DNA of 64,000 nt from Chamaea fasciata. Its lineage: Eukaryota > Chordata > Aves > Passeriformes > Sylviidae. Shown piece after piece: positions 1 to 13,400 of this stretch (the first letter of the stretch is position 1; each line of letters opens with the position of its first letter). The stretch covers positions 44,355,621 through 44,419,620 of the forward strand of contig JARCOQ010000005.1 in NCBI GenBank assembly GCA_029207755.1. The letters are read 5' to 3'. Below the pieces are notes generated by a model. The model searched no databases. It was not told the origin of the DNA and worked only from the letters and a program-made list of their open reading frames with translations. Made by a program: the position numbers and the translations under genes.

Positions 1-3000
1 TCACTCTTAGCTCCTAGTCCAGGTCACTTCCAGAACTGGAAAGAACACACAAGTGTTCAGGTGCACCTAAAGGTGGAAGTATTGCCAACAGTTTATCCAT
101 CCTTTCAGCCATGAGGTGGGAGGCCAGTGAAGGAGCATTGCTATTGCAGTAGCGCACGCAGGGGTACACCTATTTTACACTGTTCCAGGCTGGGACACCA
201 TTTGCTCAGCTCACTACTTTAAACTGTTTAGCCCAGTGAAACAGGACGAGGTGGGGTTGAGCATGATGAATGTCTAATCTTTGTTAAAATCGTACTTGTG
301 GTGTGGAATGGTACCTCTGGCTCCAAAGCTGCCTTTAAAAGAATTAATCATTTAGCTCCCTTTTTTTGATCACTTTAATGCTCACTTTTTTTGTTCAGTA
401 GTTATTTTAACACTTTAAATTGAGCAAACATGTATAGGTTTTCTTGTAACAAGATTATATCAAATCCATGAAAGCTAAAACAGAATCCAGAGTTCGAGTT
501 TGTATTCATTAAAAAAAAATGCTCTGTCTCCATTTTAGATTCTTGGAATGAAATCAATCCAAGCTTGTATGAGATTTAGTGGTAATGCATGATCTTATTT
601 TGTAACTCTTGAATTATGTATTTGATAATAATGTAAAATGTACAGTATTGCTGTTGCTAACAAACTCAGAGTTGATTGCCTATAAATATTTTTGGTCACA
701 CACATTTGAGCTGTTCAGTAGTGCCAGACAGATTTTTTTTTTTTTTAAACAGCATTTGTTGTATAAATCTCTTCAGTCTCTATGCAAACTTCAGAATGAA
801 GCTCTATTGCTTTGACTTCTACTCCCTTTCAAAGAGAAATGTTCTGTGAATTGCAGATACGTAAAGTGAAGACATTTCAATTTTGCTACAGGGAACAACT
901 GTAGTAAAGGGACAGCAGTATGGCTTCAGTACTAATGAAATCTGACACTAAACTCCAAAAGAAAGAGTTGTAGAAATGGGAAGAGGAAGGCTACAGTTTT
1001 TTCTACTACCTATCAATTTAAATGTAAGAAGCATTTTTTTACATGAATCTCTAGTTCAATAGGCCAAACCTATTTCAAACAAAGTAAATTTGGGATTTTT
1101 CTTATGCCAGAAATTCTGTACAATGTATCCACATTTGGTTCTCCAGAGGAAAAAGGGAAGAGACAGGTTGTCACCTGCAATTGTCAGAGTCTACTTGGTA
1201 CTGCTGCTTTTCCTGGCTGATGAGTTTTGAGATTCTCATGAGTTACATTATGGAGGTATCCAAGAAAAAGAGCCATAAAGTTTAAAATCTCATGGAGCCA
1301 GAATTAAGCAAAATGGATGTGCTTTTTTAAACACCAGAAATCCTGAGGTATTGCAGAGAGGCTGTTCAAGTGAAAAATCTTATTTTGGTGCTTACTGCAC
1401 CCCTGACTTAGCCTAGCATTGTTCTGTTAACAATGTGCTGTGAAAAGAAACATGAGGGACAGACACTTGGTTTACTTAACAGCATGGTTTGTGAAGTGAA
1501 AACTGAAAGGAAGGGGGGGTGGGAAGGGAATTAAGTTGTAAACATTTTGACCTGCTTGCATGGATTTTCTTTAAAGATTGATGTAAGAATTTTGACTTTT
1601 TATATTTGAGGAATACCGGAATAAAATCTAAATTAGTCCTGTGGATGATGTAGTCATTCCATTGCAAATACTGCGCCAGATGTGATTGTGTGAAAGGATT
1701 CAACCCCATCTGAACTACATTTAAGTTTCATCTAAGTTTCCTACTTCTTGCATTGTCCTTGCACTCAAGCGTTACCTTGTTCCAAAGAATCATTTCTTTT
1801 CCTTGACGTGACACTCCCCTCTCCCCTTGGCACACATGTCCAATGCCTGTCTGAGCTTGAAAACTGGTGCCAGTGCTCAGCATGCTGCTGCAGACCTACC
1901 TCCCCTCCCCTTGTTTTTTGAACCATGCTGTTAGGATGGTAAACAGCTCCTGTGTTTCCCCCTCTCAGTATGACTTCTGACAAGCAGACTGTTACCACAC
2001 CTCCCTCCCTTCAGCTTAACAGGAGTTTTACCATAGTCCTGTGTGGCTCCTATCACCGTATCTCCAAGGCATCAAGTGAAGTAAGTATAAGACTCAAGTT
2101 GAGGCAGAAGTGTGATAAAGCACAACAGATGGCAGGAAAGGCAGAATGACTGGCTTTCCCAAGGCTTGGAGAGATGATAAGAATCTTCAAGCTGGAACTG
2201 AAAAAGAACGGGGTTTTTTAAAACTTACCCTCATTCAGTACTCGTAGAGTCTCAGTGCTGCTGTGGCATTAAGTACGGCACTGCCTCCTTGGCTCAAGTG
2301 ATGGAAACTGCACCACATCCACATTAGGACAATGCTCCACATAAGGAATGGTGTCACCTCTTAACATGCAGACTTAGCAATCACAGGCATATTCCTGCTT
2401 GTGACAATCTGATTGCTCTGGGCCATGCACCACCACCCCAAACAATGCTCAGACAATTTTCTTCCCTAAATAAGCATGAAATACTGTTCAAAGAGCCATT
2501 TTAGGAAGGCAAGGGGCCACTGAATATGTCTGCTGTGTGATCAGCTGCTGCTTACCTCATGGCCCTCGCTGCTTTCAGGAACTCAGTAGCACTGGTTCCC
2601 AACAGCTTTCCTTCATTTGTTACCATCAGTTCTGATGGATGGGCAGTATGAAGAAGCATTACAGCAATGTATGACACTGGCCAAAGACCTTCAGCTTGTG
2701 CGCTTACCCTGCCGTTGGCTTACCTGTGGCCTAGTGCCCATTACATCCAGACAGATTCTGTAACAAGGCTCTTGTCCTATGGGCCTTTTTGCTCTCATTC
2801 AACTGCTTCAATCTCTTAAATATTTCCTTCTTTCCTGCTTCCTGGCTATGACACTAATGGAACCTGTCTTTGAATAGGGTAGATGAACACCCACAGCAAC
2901 TGAAGGAAGAAAAAACACCGTTAGAATCACCTTACTGTGTCTTGAGAGATTAGTCTGCCCTTGATAATTGTGCATGGGACCACAGACATTCTTCCATAAA

Positions 3001-3400
3001 TTTACCAGGACTCAGCCTAAGCCTTCAGTGTTACCTGGAATAACACTGTAATATTTATGAATAGCTGATGGGAAAATGACAGCAGTTTTTTCTGAAGGCA
3101 CAGCACGTATTCAGGCTGAGACAAGCACACCTGCTACAGCAGGCAACAACTGAACACCACACATAAAATCTTTCAGATTTATAAATGACCTTGCAAGCCC
3201 TAGTTAGGCAACTTAGTGCAGTTTAGGCCTGAACCAAAAATACTCATTCACTGCAGCTCTGAAGACACAAACCCAGCTTACATGAATATCTGGAACAACC
3301 ATGCACAAGTACTCCAGTCAGAGATGACTTCATGTGAAATAACTTGTATTTACTTTCCTTAAAAATTAACAAATAAAAGTGCTTCTGTGACATACCACAC
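1..3400 (+). other. Non-coding flank, possibly the 3' UTR and downstream flank of NUDT4
   Basis: No open frame here resembles a known protein. The first 1.6 kb are AT-rich with U-runs, like a vertebrate 3' UTR. AATAAA hexamers on the plus strand at about 1619 and 3372 could end a plus-strand transcript entering from the left. By synteny (NUDT4, UBE2N, MRPL42, SOCS2) that transcript would be NUDT4, which faces UBE2N tail to tail. This is inference from gene order; no NUDT4 coding exon is visible. Confidence 0.3.
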
Positions 3401-4310
3401 TTGCATCCATATCTTTTATGCGGGAAGGCTGATGCAGTGTGGTAAGTACCTGTAGTTTCTACCTCCCAGTGGTCAAGAATTCTTCAGGTAAAGCACTCAG
3501 TCTCTCAGTGGTGGGCTGACCAACAGTGACAGCTCCTTAGCAACTAACTGAGCCACCCAGATGTGTCCTCTTAGGCTACAATTCCCTTTCCTAACCCAGG
3601 ACAGCCCACTGTGTTCCCCAGAGCGCTTCCACTGGAGCAGTCTTTACCCAAAGATACTCGCTCACATCTAACCCCTGATCTAAGTGTTGAGGGGAGTTCA
3701 TGAAAGCAACCACCACAGATACGGCAGTCATGCTGCTTGATGCCTCTTTCCTAATGCACTTCAGTGCAACGTAACAATTAAATATTTGCTTTAAAATCAT
3801 CCTGCACACTTCCACAGTAAAGGCTGCAATAAACTGTACAAACTCCATCCCAGCAGGCTTGTGATTATTAACCTTGTGCCATGCTCATAATGTAACAGAG
3901 TTTAGCAAAGCTTTTACTGATTTGATTGCACTAGAAACTGTCCAAACTGTGCATGTCAGTAGGAAAGTCTTGTACTAAACCAGACAGATTTGAACAGGCA
4001 GTCAAAAAACCCCCAAAAACAATGGAAGACCCCACACCAACCAACAAAACCAAACAAAAAAGGGGGGGGAAGCAGGAGAGGAACTCAACACATCCTCTGA
4101 GCTGTGCAGCAGAGCAGTCTCCTCTGACGACTCCTAGGACAGAGGTACTGCTCTTCTCTCTCCGTACTATGTGGGGGGAAGCCACAAGCAATTGAAAAGT
4201 TATGAAGGAAGTTAAAGGTTATCTTTCTTATTTTATCAGATGTTAAGAACTGTTAAGAAACTGTTGCACACTGATGGCAGCCCACTGCAGTTAAAATGAA
4301 GCTCAGTGCC
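3401..4310. other. Intergenic spacer, nothing recognised
   Basis: No exon, RNA gene or known repeat was seen. It contains a short A/C-rich stretch with a G-run near 4060-4070. It separates the putative plus-strand transcript end on the left from the most distal UBE2N poly(A) candidate. Confidence 0.4.
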
Positions 4311-4335
4311 TAAGTAATGAATAATCACTCTTCCT

Positions 4336-4341
4336 TTTATT
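4336..4341 (-). terminator. UBE2N: Distal poly(A) signal candidate for UBE2N (AATAAA)
   Basis: The plus strand reads TTTATT, which is AATAAA on the minus strand. It is the last canonical hexamer before the spacer. A second hexamer at 4898-4903 is an alternative. Confidence 0.35.
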
Positions 4342-7299
4342 TCAGTGTCATATTACATTACAGTCAAGACATGTTATTGACAAAACCTACCAGACATTTT
4401 ACTTTAACCCTCAAAAAAAAAAAAAAAACAAAAATCCCAACCCAAGAAGGAATGTATATAAATAGAGATGTCACAATTTATGATGTCACTAGTCCATTAA
4501 GATGCTCCACAATAGTCTCAATGTGTTAGAAATACAAGTACTTGAAAGCTATTGAAGCAATGTTTCACTTGGTTTAGACTAAAGTCAGCTAAGATACAAA
4601 AAACCTGTTCCATCAGTTCCCAATAATCATACACTTCATATCTATGACAGAACATGGCTACATGTGAAGAGACCATCACTGAATATTTATGCAAAACCAA
4701 ATGCCTTCCTCTTGATCTACAGGAAACTACTGCAAAAGTATTCTGCATGTGTGGTTATAAGAACCTATGTGATAACCCAGGCTCAACAGCTACACAGTTA
4801 CTACCCAAACACTGACACATAAAATGCAATGTCATCGCTCTTGCTCAGGATTTCAGGACATTTGACACATAGCACCAGTAATGGTAGAGGAAACCCATTT
4901 ATTTTAGAGTTACTGTAAATTGATCCAATAGACATGTACTAAAAATGGAGATTAAACTAACGCTCCCTAAAATACAGCTGCGTTTGCTAATCAGCTGCAA
5001 TGGTAGCTGTAAGAGAAATAGAAACTGAGTTTCACATAAGAACAGGGAATATACACCTGCTTAACTGAGGAAGAGGTTATATCTTACTGGCTTCAAAGAA
5101 TTTAGCCTGAGTGTCACACATTCCTTAGCACAAGCTGGAATGAAATTCCCAGCTTGACTTTATACAGGGCTTTTAAAATCAGGTTTAAAAGTAAAGTAAG
5201 TATTATTTAATATACATTATCTGGGCCTGGATTCATCCCACCTATGAAGTTAAAACTGTTCAAGTGCCAGCTCAGGTGTTGTTTCTCTACTGAAGGAAGG
5301 GGAAGCCACTCTCAAACAGGATGCTTAGGTGGGACTGACTGTCCTCTGGGGGTGCCACCAGCCCTGGGACTAGAGACAGAGCTGAGGAAAACTGCATATG
5401 TAGTGTAAGATAAAGCATTAAGAGGTAGGTGAAGTGAATCCAGTCTATGGCACAGCTCACTTATTCTCAGCTGCCTGCTACAAAAATTATCTATGCCAGT
5501 AGCAGATCCAGGACGTAGGCCAGCCAACCGCAAAGAGACATTTTTAAGAAGAGAGGGTTAATGGTGCTTACCCACTCTGAAGAACATGTTACAAGCCCTG
5601 GACCCAACTTTGGCTTACATTCAACACAGAAACTACTTTTAAAACAGTTTTTTTGTGACTCGGTTCGGTGAAAAAGTTGAATTTTGAACCATTCTTCAAC
5701 CATGTTGCAGAGAACTTTGAGGGACAATACCAGTTACTAACCACTGAAAGCACTGTCTGTTGGAAAACATAGTTTTAATAGATATTCTTCATCTTACATA
5801 AGAGCACAATAAATACACCACATTCTATAGAAATTTCAGATGACACTAGAGGAAGAAGAGGTGAAAGAGGGAGAATACCAATAGACCACATAACCATACC
5901 CCTGAACTGCATGACAAAACACTCCCTACTGCAACCACTACAAGCTGTCACTTACACATTTCAGGCTGACTTTGCCAAAAGCTTTTAAGCTTTTTGTTTG
6001 GCTGGTTGGTTTTGTGAGGGAGAGGGCTTGGGGAAAAGAAGAGAATAGAGATACAAGAAATGAAGGGAAGCAATTAGATGGGTTCCCAGAAAAGATACTG
6101 GACTCCTAGACAGGATGCATACACAAAAATCAAGGATGAGAAGGAATTTTTTAATCACTTTCCTTCCCTCCAATAAAGAAGCTTTGTTGCTATTTAAGCT
6201 GACCGGTTGCTCAAGCAAGTAGCTTAACAAGGCTTGTAGAGAAAACCACTGCTAAGAGTTGCTAGCTGTAAGTGGCTAAGCAGACATCAGTCAACACACA
6301 AGCTGGTTCTAACAGTGGTTCTGCACACTGGAATTTCAAGTTAATAGAGGGCAGAAATTAAAGAAGTTTGAGAACCGTGCTGCTATGCAGACACTCGTAA
6401 TTAGTGCTGTCATTTGCTCTCAACTTTCTGCTTCATTCTGGTTATTTCCATGAAAACACATCGACGCATTACTAAAATTAAGGTTACAATTGTTACATCA
6501 GAGACTTGTTTCTAAAAGTCACTTCAAATGCAATTTCATATTAAATTGGCCAGGTAAGGTCACCCGCATACACAAACTAATAAAAAAAGTCAGGACACAG
6601 AAAAAGAAAAAAAAAACTCAAAAAACTTGTGAATTCCCCCTCTTTACTGTTAAATCTGTCAGACTGGTGAAAAAAAAAATGTCAATTCTGGACTCAATTT
6701 TTTAAAATACGATTGTCATAGAGAAACGAAAACACAGCAAAATAAACTATACAAAGGCAAAGTAGAATAACAAAAAATATTTTACTAAAACATAAGATTT
6801 ACAGGAGATTTTCCAGACAAGCCATACAAAATGGTCACAAGCTTTTTCTTGGAGGGATTTTTCTACACTTGACAGCAGAATCACTATAGTATTAGTGAAG
6901 GTGATGGATGTTTAATGTTCCCATTTTTTGTTCAAACAATGAAGCTTGTCCATCTACAGCGTCTAAGTTAGACTGGGCTAGAGGGTATATTCTAAAGTAT
7001 AACTGGTTAGCTGCTTTTACCAATGCAATTAGCATCACCATAAAAAGGGAGGAGGAGCCCACAAAATTAAAACAAAAAGCCCCGCAGCTAACCCTGCCTA
7101 CCTTCATTCACAGTGCTTATACTTAAACCATGACGAGAAAAATGATTAAAAGCAGAGATGTGCTGCTGCTTTCAAACAATTTCGTAACAATCCAGATGAT
7201 ACTTCTAGCCTCTGCTCATGCGGTACAATAGTGAATTAGGACAAGACACAGATTTGCTAATGTGCATTTAATCACCAAAGGACTGAAGATGTCTGGGCT

Positions 7300-7305
7300 T
7301 TTATT
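7300..7305 (-). terminator. UBE2N: Proximal poly(A) signal of UBE2N (AATAAA)
   Basis: The plus strand reads TTTATT, which is AATAAA on the gene strand, about 100 bases after the stop codon. A U/G-rich stretch follows downstream on the minus strand. It would yield a very short 3' UTR isoform. Confidence 0.4.
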
Positions 7306-7406
7306 CTGTAATGTTTCTAAGACTGTGTCCATTAAATGCAAACAAAAAAAGGAAGAGGTCTTGGCAGAACAGGAGAAGTGATGCACACTTGATGTTCAAA
7401 GCGCAT

Positions 7407-7447
7407 TTAAATATTATTCATGGCATATAGCCTAGTCCATGCTCTGG
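7407..7447 (-). CDS. UBE2N: UBE2N coding exon 4 and stop
   Basis: 41 bases, acceptor TTTACAG before CCAGAGC. It encodes the end of Ala140 and [12 protein letters not shown], then TAA at 7409-7407. It is too short to appear as an open frame on its own and was found by extending exon 3 to the known C-terminus. Confidence 0.95.
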
Positions 7448-10400
7448 CTGTAAAGAAAAAGAAATACATTTAAGAAAAGATGTCGTTTTCAGGCTTGGTT
7501 AAAGTAATTTTAAATTCATATTCTTAAATATCTCTTTTATACCACTGCTGCAAGCACACAAAATGTATCAGTTCAGAGATTTTTAAGTACAATTTTGAAT
7601 TCCAGCAGCTGTCAACTTTTGTATATTATAGAAACACTCTGACAGCAGTGGATCCAAAAGTGAACAGGCACAACACAGTAACTCTTCCATTCCCCGATAG
7701 CCTGTAACAGATGCACCAATATCAGACAGCTGTACTTTTCGGAACCTGTTCCTTAAACTGCAGAGGACTGGCAGTAGAATGCTCCTCCATTTTACCAGAA
7801 CTCCAAATTAGACAGACTAACATATCAGGAGCATCAAAATTCAAGACAAAACAGATCAAGAGAGCTGCTTCTTCTATCAAGCCTCACAGAATTAAAAATA
7901 GATCACTGCAGACACATTCAGGGCACCTGGACTATGACTGTGTGCAGTAATTTTTTGTTTCTCCAAGTTGCAGACATAAAACTAGAGGTCAGGATTTACA
8001 TACCCCAGCCAGTGAGTAATTAGCTATTCCTAAAACTAGAAAAAAAAAAAAAAGTTAGAAGATACATCACCTGTTTCTATGGCTTGGGCTTCATTGGTCT
8101 TCCATTGCTCAGCTACATCATTTGCTAGTGGATCATCTGGATTGGGAGCACTTAACAAAGCCTGGATTGATAGCAGAACTGTACGAATCTGCAAAGCTGG
8201 GGACCATTTATCTGAAGAAACATTTATAGCACTATGAAACACCATATTCACCACAGTTTACAGAAATAGCAAGTTCTTCCAGATTAAAGAAGAAGCAAGA
8301 TATTCTTTGAACGGATGAAAACTCTTTTTAGGGTCAACTTACAAATATCTGTACTTAATACAACAAGAAGAAAGAAAACACAGTAACACTTACCTTTCAA
8401 AATATCTAAACATATTCTTCCCAGCTTGTCTACATTAGGATGGTAAATTTTGGTCATGAAACGTACTTTAGGAGCTGCCATTGGATATTCTTCTGGAAGG
8501 AATAGTTCAAGTTTAAATGTCCCACCCTCAAAGGGGGAATCCTGTGGACCTGCAATGACCACATGAAAATAGCGTGCGTTGCTTTCATCTGGCTCCGCTT
8601 TTATCCCAGGGACTGGCTCCGCCAGCAAGCGCTGGGTTTCCTAGAAGAAAAGGAGGCAATGAAACAAATAAAACACATTTAAAATAAACATGAACCTGTA
8701 CAAACCATTTTAAAAGCAACAAGCATTCATTTAGCCTATATTCGCAGAAACTATGTTAAATACCCTAAAGTCAAAGAACATCTGCAGAAAGATGAGGCTG
8801 TGGTAAACTGGTAGATCCTGTAGATCCTCACCTGTTGTGTGCTTCTGTAACACACAGTACTAGATAACTCAGCTGTCCTCAATTTTCTTAACTTCTGATT
8901 GAACTATTGCCAAGCTGCTGTGTTTTTCTCAATATACTTAAAAGCACTTTAAAGAATAGCACAATGAAAACACCAAAAGCATTTCCCATTCTACCTTAAA
9001 TAGAAACTCCCAGAAGTGAAAAGCCAAAGGGATTAATCACCTGCAGAAAGTGTTCAAGGTTTACTCTTAACATGAGTGGACTGGTTTATTACACTGAACA
9101 TTTGTACTGGAATCAGATCCAACTTCGAAGAATTTAAAGTGCTACTCTGCTGCAACACTGAAGGTGCACTTTAAGGATGTTTTATATATTTAGACATAGA
9201 TATGCATAAATAGCTTTGGTGTGAGCACTTTCAGCCTACATATAACCATGTTTAAAGTCACCCTAACAGACAGTAGGAGACAGTCAAGATGTTCTGAAAG
9301 CAGCAAAATTAGGAAAAGCCAGTCTCCTACAGTGACCTGGTTTCTTTGTTGCTACATTCTTCTGCCAATCCTACCTCAGGCACCAAGCAGTGACCATAGC
9401 TAAAAGCTGCCCATCCTGCAAATGCCCTGAGCAGACAGACCAAGTCCTGTACATCTTGCCTTTCCTCTACTGCCTGTCTTCACAAGTCTTATGGGCACCA
9501 TTCGGGGTCTTACAAAAAAGATCCCATGGCCAAAATGGACAAAAGGACACTAGGCAAGGACAAAAAGTCCTGCTAAAGCCTCATTTCCTCATACAGTTTT
9601 ACCCCCATTTCCTCTTTCCTTCTAAGCTTGCTTTTACTGTGTACAGTTAATTTTTTCACCACCTTTCTGTGTTGGCTTTCACAAAGAAAAATTAACCTGT
9701 TTCTACTGACAGAAAATGTCAACTTGTAGGTATAACATTAATTTATTACTTTGGTTTTATAGCATATTTATTCCATATATCTACAATAGCACTTCCGGGG
9801 ATGGGGCATCCACGATTTCTCTGCACAACCTGTTCCACAGCCTCACTACCCCCACAGCAAAGAATTTTTCCCTAACATCATATCTAAACGCACTCTCAGT
9901 TTGGAGCCATTTCTCCTTGTCCTGTCAATACACACCGTTGTAGTCAGCCTCTCTCTAATACAGTATGTCTCTCTTTAATACAACCACTAAACAGACAGGT
10001 TACCTCTACTTAGCTAAAAAAATTCTTCAAATATAAATTCGCTGCTACATTACTCTTGCAGAAACCAGTGGACACAGCATTTAAGTGATACGGCTGTCTT
10101 AACACAGTTAACTAACACCTCATTTTACAAAAACTAACCAATGCATAAAGAAGTGAAGTCACGGTAATTAATTCCAAAATCCAATCACTCATCTCTGAAT
10201 TGTCAAGGTCCTACACATCATAATATAGAATTTATTACTATGTACACATGCAAACCTAAAACTAAATATATCTGGTGTGCTTCCTTGTTGCAACTACATA
10301 TTGTCTACTTATCTGCACAGACATGAGATGCCGCTTAGACACCTCACTGGAAGGCCATCCAGGCTTCTTAGGGCTGTCTACATTTACTTCTGTGAGTATA

Positions 10401-13400
10401 TTTTAAATTATACACATAATTTTATAACTTATTCATTTGTATTCTGCTGGCTATTTACTTGTCCACTAATTGTGTAGAAAAGCGCTTATAACAAATTCTG
10501 ATAGTTTACGTTCAGTGGTATGAAAAGTCAGTAAGAAACTACAAGTGCATAAACCATTCTCAGTTTCTTTCCGCCAGCTGTCAGTGTGAGTGCTGCCCCA
10601 GGTAAACGGGACAATTTGGGTTTCTGCCTGTGAAGGACCATATACTGTTTGACAGTTCTGGCAGAGGAAAGTGTCTTATGCTAAACATAAACTAACGTGA
10701 GCAAACTGAAAACTTAAGAATAGGGAACTTATGGAAAAGACAGATGGACTTTGCCAGAGATGTGCTTGTAAGCAAATTGTGGCTTTGGTTCTGATGGGCA
10801 CCCTCAAAAACTTTTTTTTTAATATTAAGAATAACACATTTTAATAGCTGGGCTGATCTCAGCAGTCCCCAGCTCCCCCTCAGTCACCCCAGACCCCAGA
10901 CTGCCCCCCTAGTTAAGCCAGTATGCTGACTGTAACTATACTGGGCAGCCAATCCTGGCTTAAAATAACCCAGAATCAGCAGTTCTCTGACAGCAGCATC
11001 AGCACTTCTACCTGCCAGCATATCTGAGGGAGCAATGCCTGGCTGCAAGCTGCACATTCTACCACTAAAAACCATTCGTCCCATTTGTCAGTAAACAACA
11101 GGAGAGCCCATACATGAGAAAAACAATTCTTTCAGTGCAGGCACTGAAATACCTCAGGGGCTGTACTACCGTGAGCATGTCACCCCGCTCAGAAAGCCCT
11201 TCGTGCCTCCACATTCTGTGAGCGTGGTTATCTTGCTACAAAACATCCCAGAAGAAGAGAGTGCGAAGCAAAGCGTTTATGCTGCGTACAGCCACACGAG
11301 TACTGAGCCTACTCTGAGCCCACACAGGCCCCCTGGGGAACATTAATATTAGATGAAAATTCCCTTAAGCAAGCACACCTTGCTCCCTGCGCTGTGCACA
11401 GAGCTCCACCACTATCGGTGTAACCGAAGCTGTTTTCAAACAGAAATGAGGATGAGGGAGCTGGTTGACACTCATCTTTCACACCTGCCAGGCTCTGCTG
11501 CAGCAGAGAGAAGCACCAGGCTAAACCTCTCCGATACACTCAAACTGAAAGGCCACGATCCCACATGAACAAACCTCACTGCCCTTGTGCAAATGCTTCA
11601 GAAAACACATCTTTTTAGCACTGTATAACACAGACAAGCCCGTCAGACTGCAGGAAACAGCAAAGATGCTATTTATTGAGAGAACATGCAATGTTTGTAA
11701 CTTAAATACATCAACACCTCCTAAATTCTGACAGTAAAGAAGGTCTTGTCCTGCAATTATGAAGACATTAACAATAATATTAACAATCTTAAATATATTT
11801 GGGGAAACATTATCGAAAAGGAACAGAGAGGGAGAAAATAATCAAAAAGTTACATAGTAAGATCTACCTAAGCATATAAAATGCTTAAACATACAACTAG
11901 GCCCAATTCTAAAGTGATTATAGGAACTTGATTTCCACGTTTTAGGGTAAGATGGACAGTTGCAGACATGCTGATACTAAAATAAATTTTATTTGCCATA
12001 AAACTTGCAAAAATTAGTCATATTCGAGAGAAAAAATTTTGAGTATACAGGCAATGCTATGCACCCAGTCAGGAAGCTGACCTGTTTATAGATTTTAATT
12101 CTTTTAAGTGTATATTGCCAATTAAAAAAAAAAAAAAACCCAAACAAATAAAACACACACACACAAAAAAAAACCACCAAAAAACCACCAACCCACACTG
12201 CAAAAAATAACCACCTACCGCCTTGTACATCACCCACAAGAGAATGATGAGATGTGGACGAAATACGGAAATGTTGAACTACACATTGATCTTATTCTCT
12301 AATTCCCAGAGGACAGCTACCCAACAAAAACAAGTCTCTCAAACGCGTTCAAATAAATCAATGAATGTTTAATTTCTTTTAATTAAACTTTTAACTTATC
12401 ACGTTTTTTAACGAATCAGGACAACTGAACACATGCAATACTTGACTTCCCACTTCTTTTCAGGCAGTCTTTCTTATACCTTTTTAACTGAGGAAGTGAG
12501 TTTTGTACACTCTGTTACTTCTTCCACTTCCCCCAAAACTGCCTTAATTTAAACCCTTTGCCCAATTTCAGCTGTTCTGTATGTATTGTAAGCTGTCAGT
12601 GAATAAGGCTAACCAAGCTCAGTGTTACTGGAGAGGACGTCATGAACAGCTCCAAGACCACTACTGCTGTTTGGCCAGTTTATTCCAACCAAGTGTATAC
12701 CATCCTTGCCCAGCAAAAATCCTTGACAATAGGGATAAAAAGAGCTGGAACACCCATACATAAACATGCTAAAATGGAAAAAGAATAAATTCAGAGAAAA
12801 CTGGGTTTTGCAGTTCTGCTGCCCACAATAAATGCTTTTATAACAGAACAGTTAATTTAGTCTTCAACAAGAATACAAACTCCGATCAAGTGTTTTCCAG
12901 AACAGTACTATGTAGTGGCTTTTATTAGCTCTCCCCTAGCATACTGAAGTTTCACAGAAGATATTTCAGCACATATTTTGAAAACTCTAGAGCTTTTAAT
13001 GAAGTTTCCCATGCTGCCATAGGCAGTTAATTCTATTTGTCATACTCTGCAATGTTTTTAAATTGAGAGTTCTTCTCACTCCTGCATTTACTCTACTTTT
13101 TCCAATTCCAAGTAATGTAACAATTTCCACTGACTAAAATAAGTTAATAAACCCAAAAAGGAAGATACATGCCAGTCCATACTTGATAAATAACAAATCT
13201 GTCAATCACAACTGGTTATGCCTCCCCCCTTTTTATGCCACCCCTTTTTTGTTTTTAATTAAGTGGTTAGAAAACACTGAAGTGTTGAAGGTGTTTTGAC
13301 AAGCAAAAGCAAAGCTTTCCTTATTAACACAGGTGGCCTGAAGCAGAGTGACAGATGATACTGATGGGACAGATGGTGTAGCTGACATTCTGCATAGCTA

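Larger units (their letters stand above)
4310..7406 (-). other. UBE2N: UBE2N 3' UTR
   Basis: The stretch starts directly after the UBE2N stop codon, going down in coordinate. I recognise the first roughly 680 bases (7406 to about 6725) as closely matching the human UBE2N 3' UTR as I remember it, including the segment around 6781-6840. Minus-strand AATAAA hexamers lie at 7300-7305, 4898-4903 and 4336-4341, so a short form (about 120 bases) and long forms (2.5-3.1 kb) are all possible. The 3' limit is not certain. Confidence is high to about 6.7 kb and moderate beyond. Confidence 0.55.

Noticed and set aside
8284..8393. Alternative UBE2N C-terminus by reading through the exon 2 donor
   Set aside because: The frame stays open for about 36 codons into the intron, but the canonical donor GTAAGT and exon 3 give the exact conserved protein. 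The extension has no conserved sequence.
8811..8832. Short repeat of GTAGATCCT
   Set aside because: Two copies of a 9-mer in an intron are expected by chance slippage, with no further structure.
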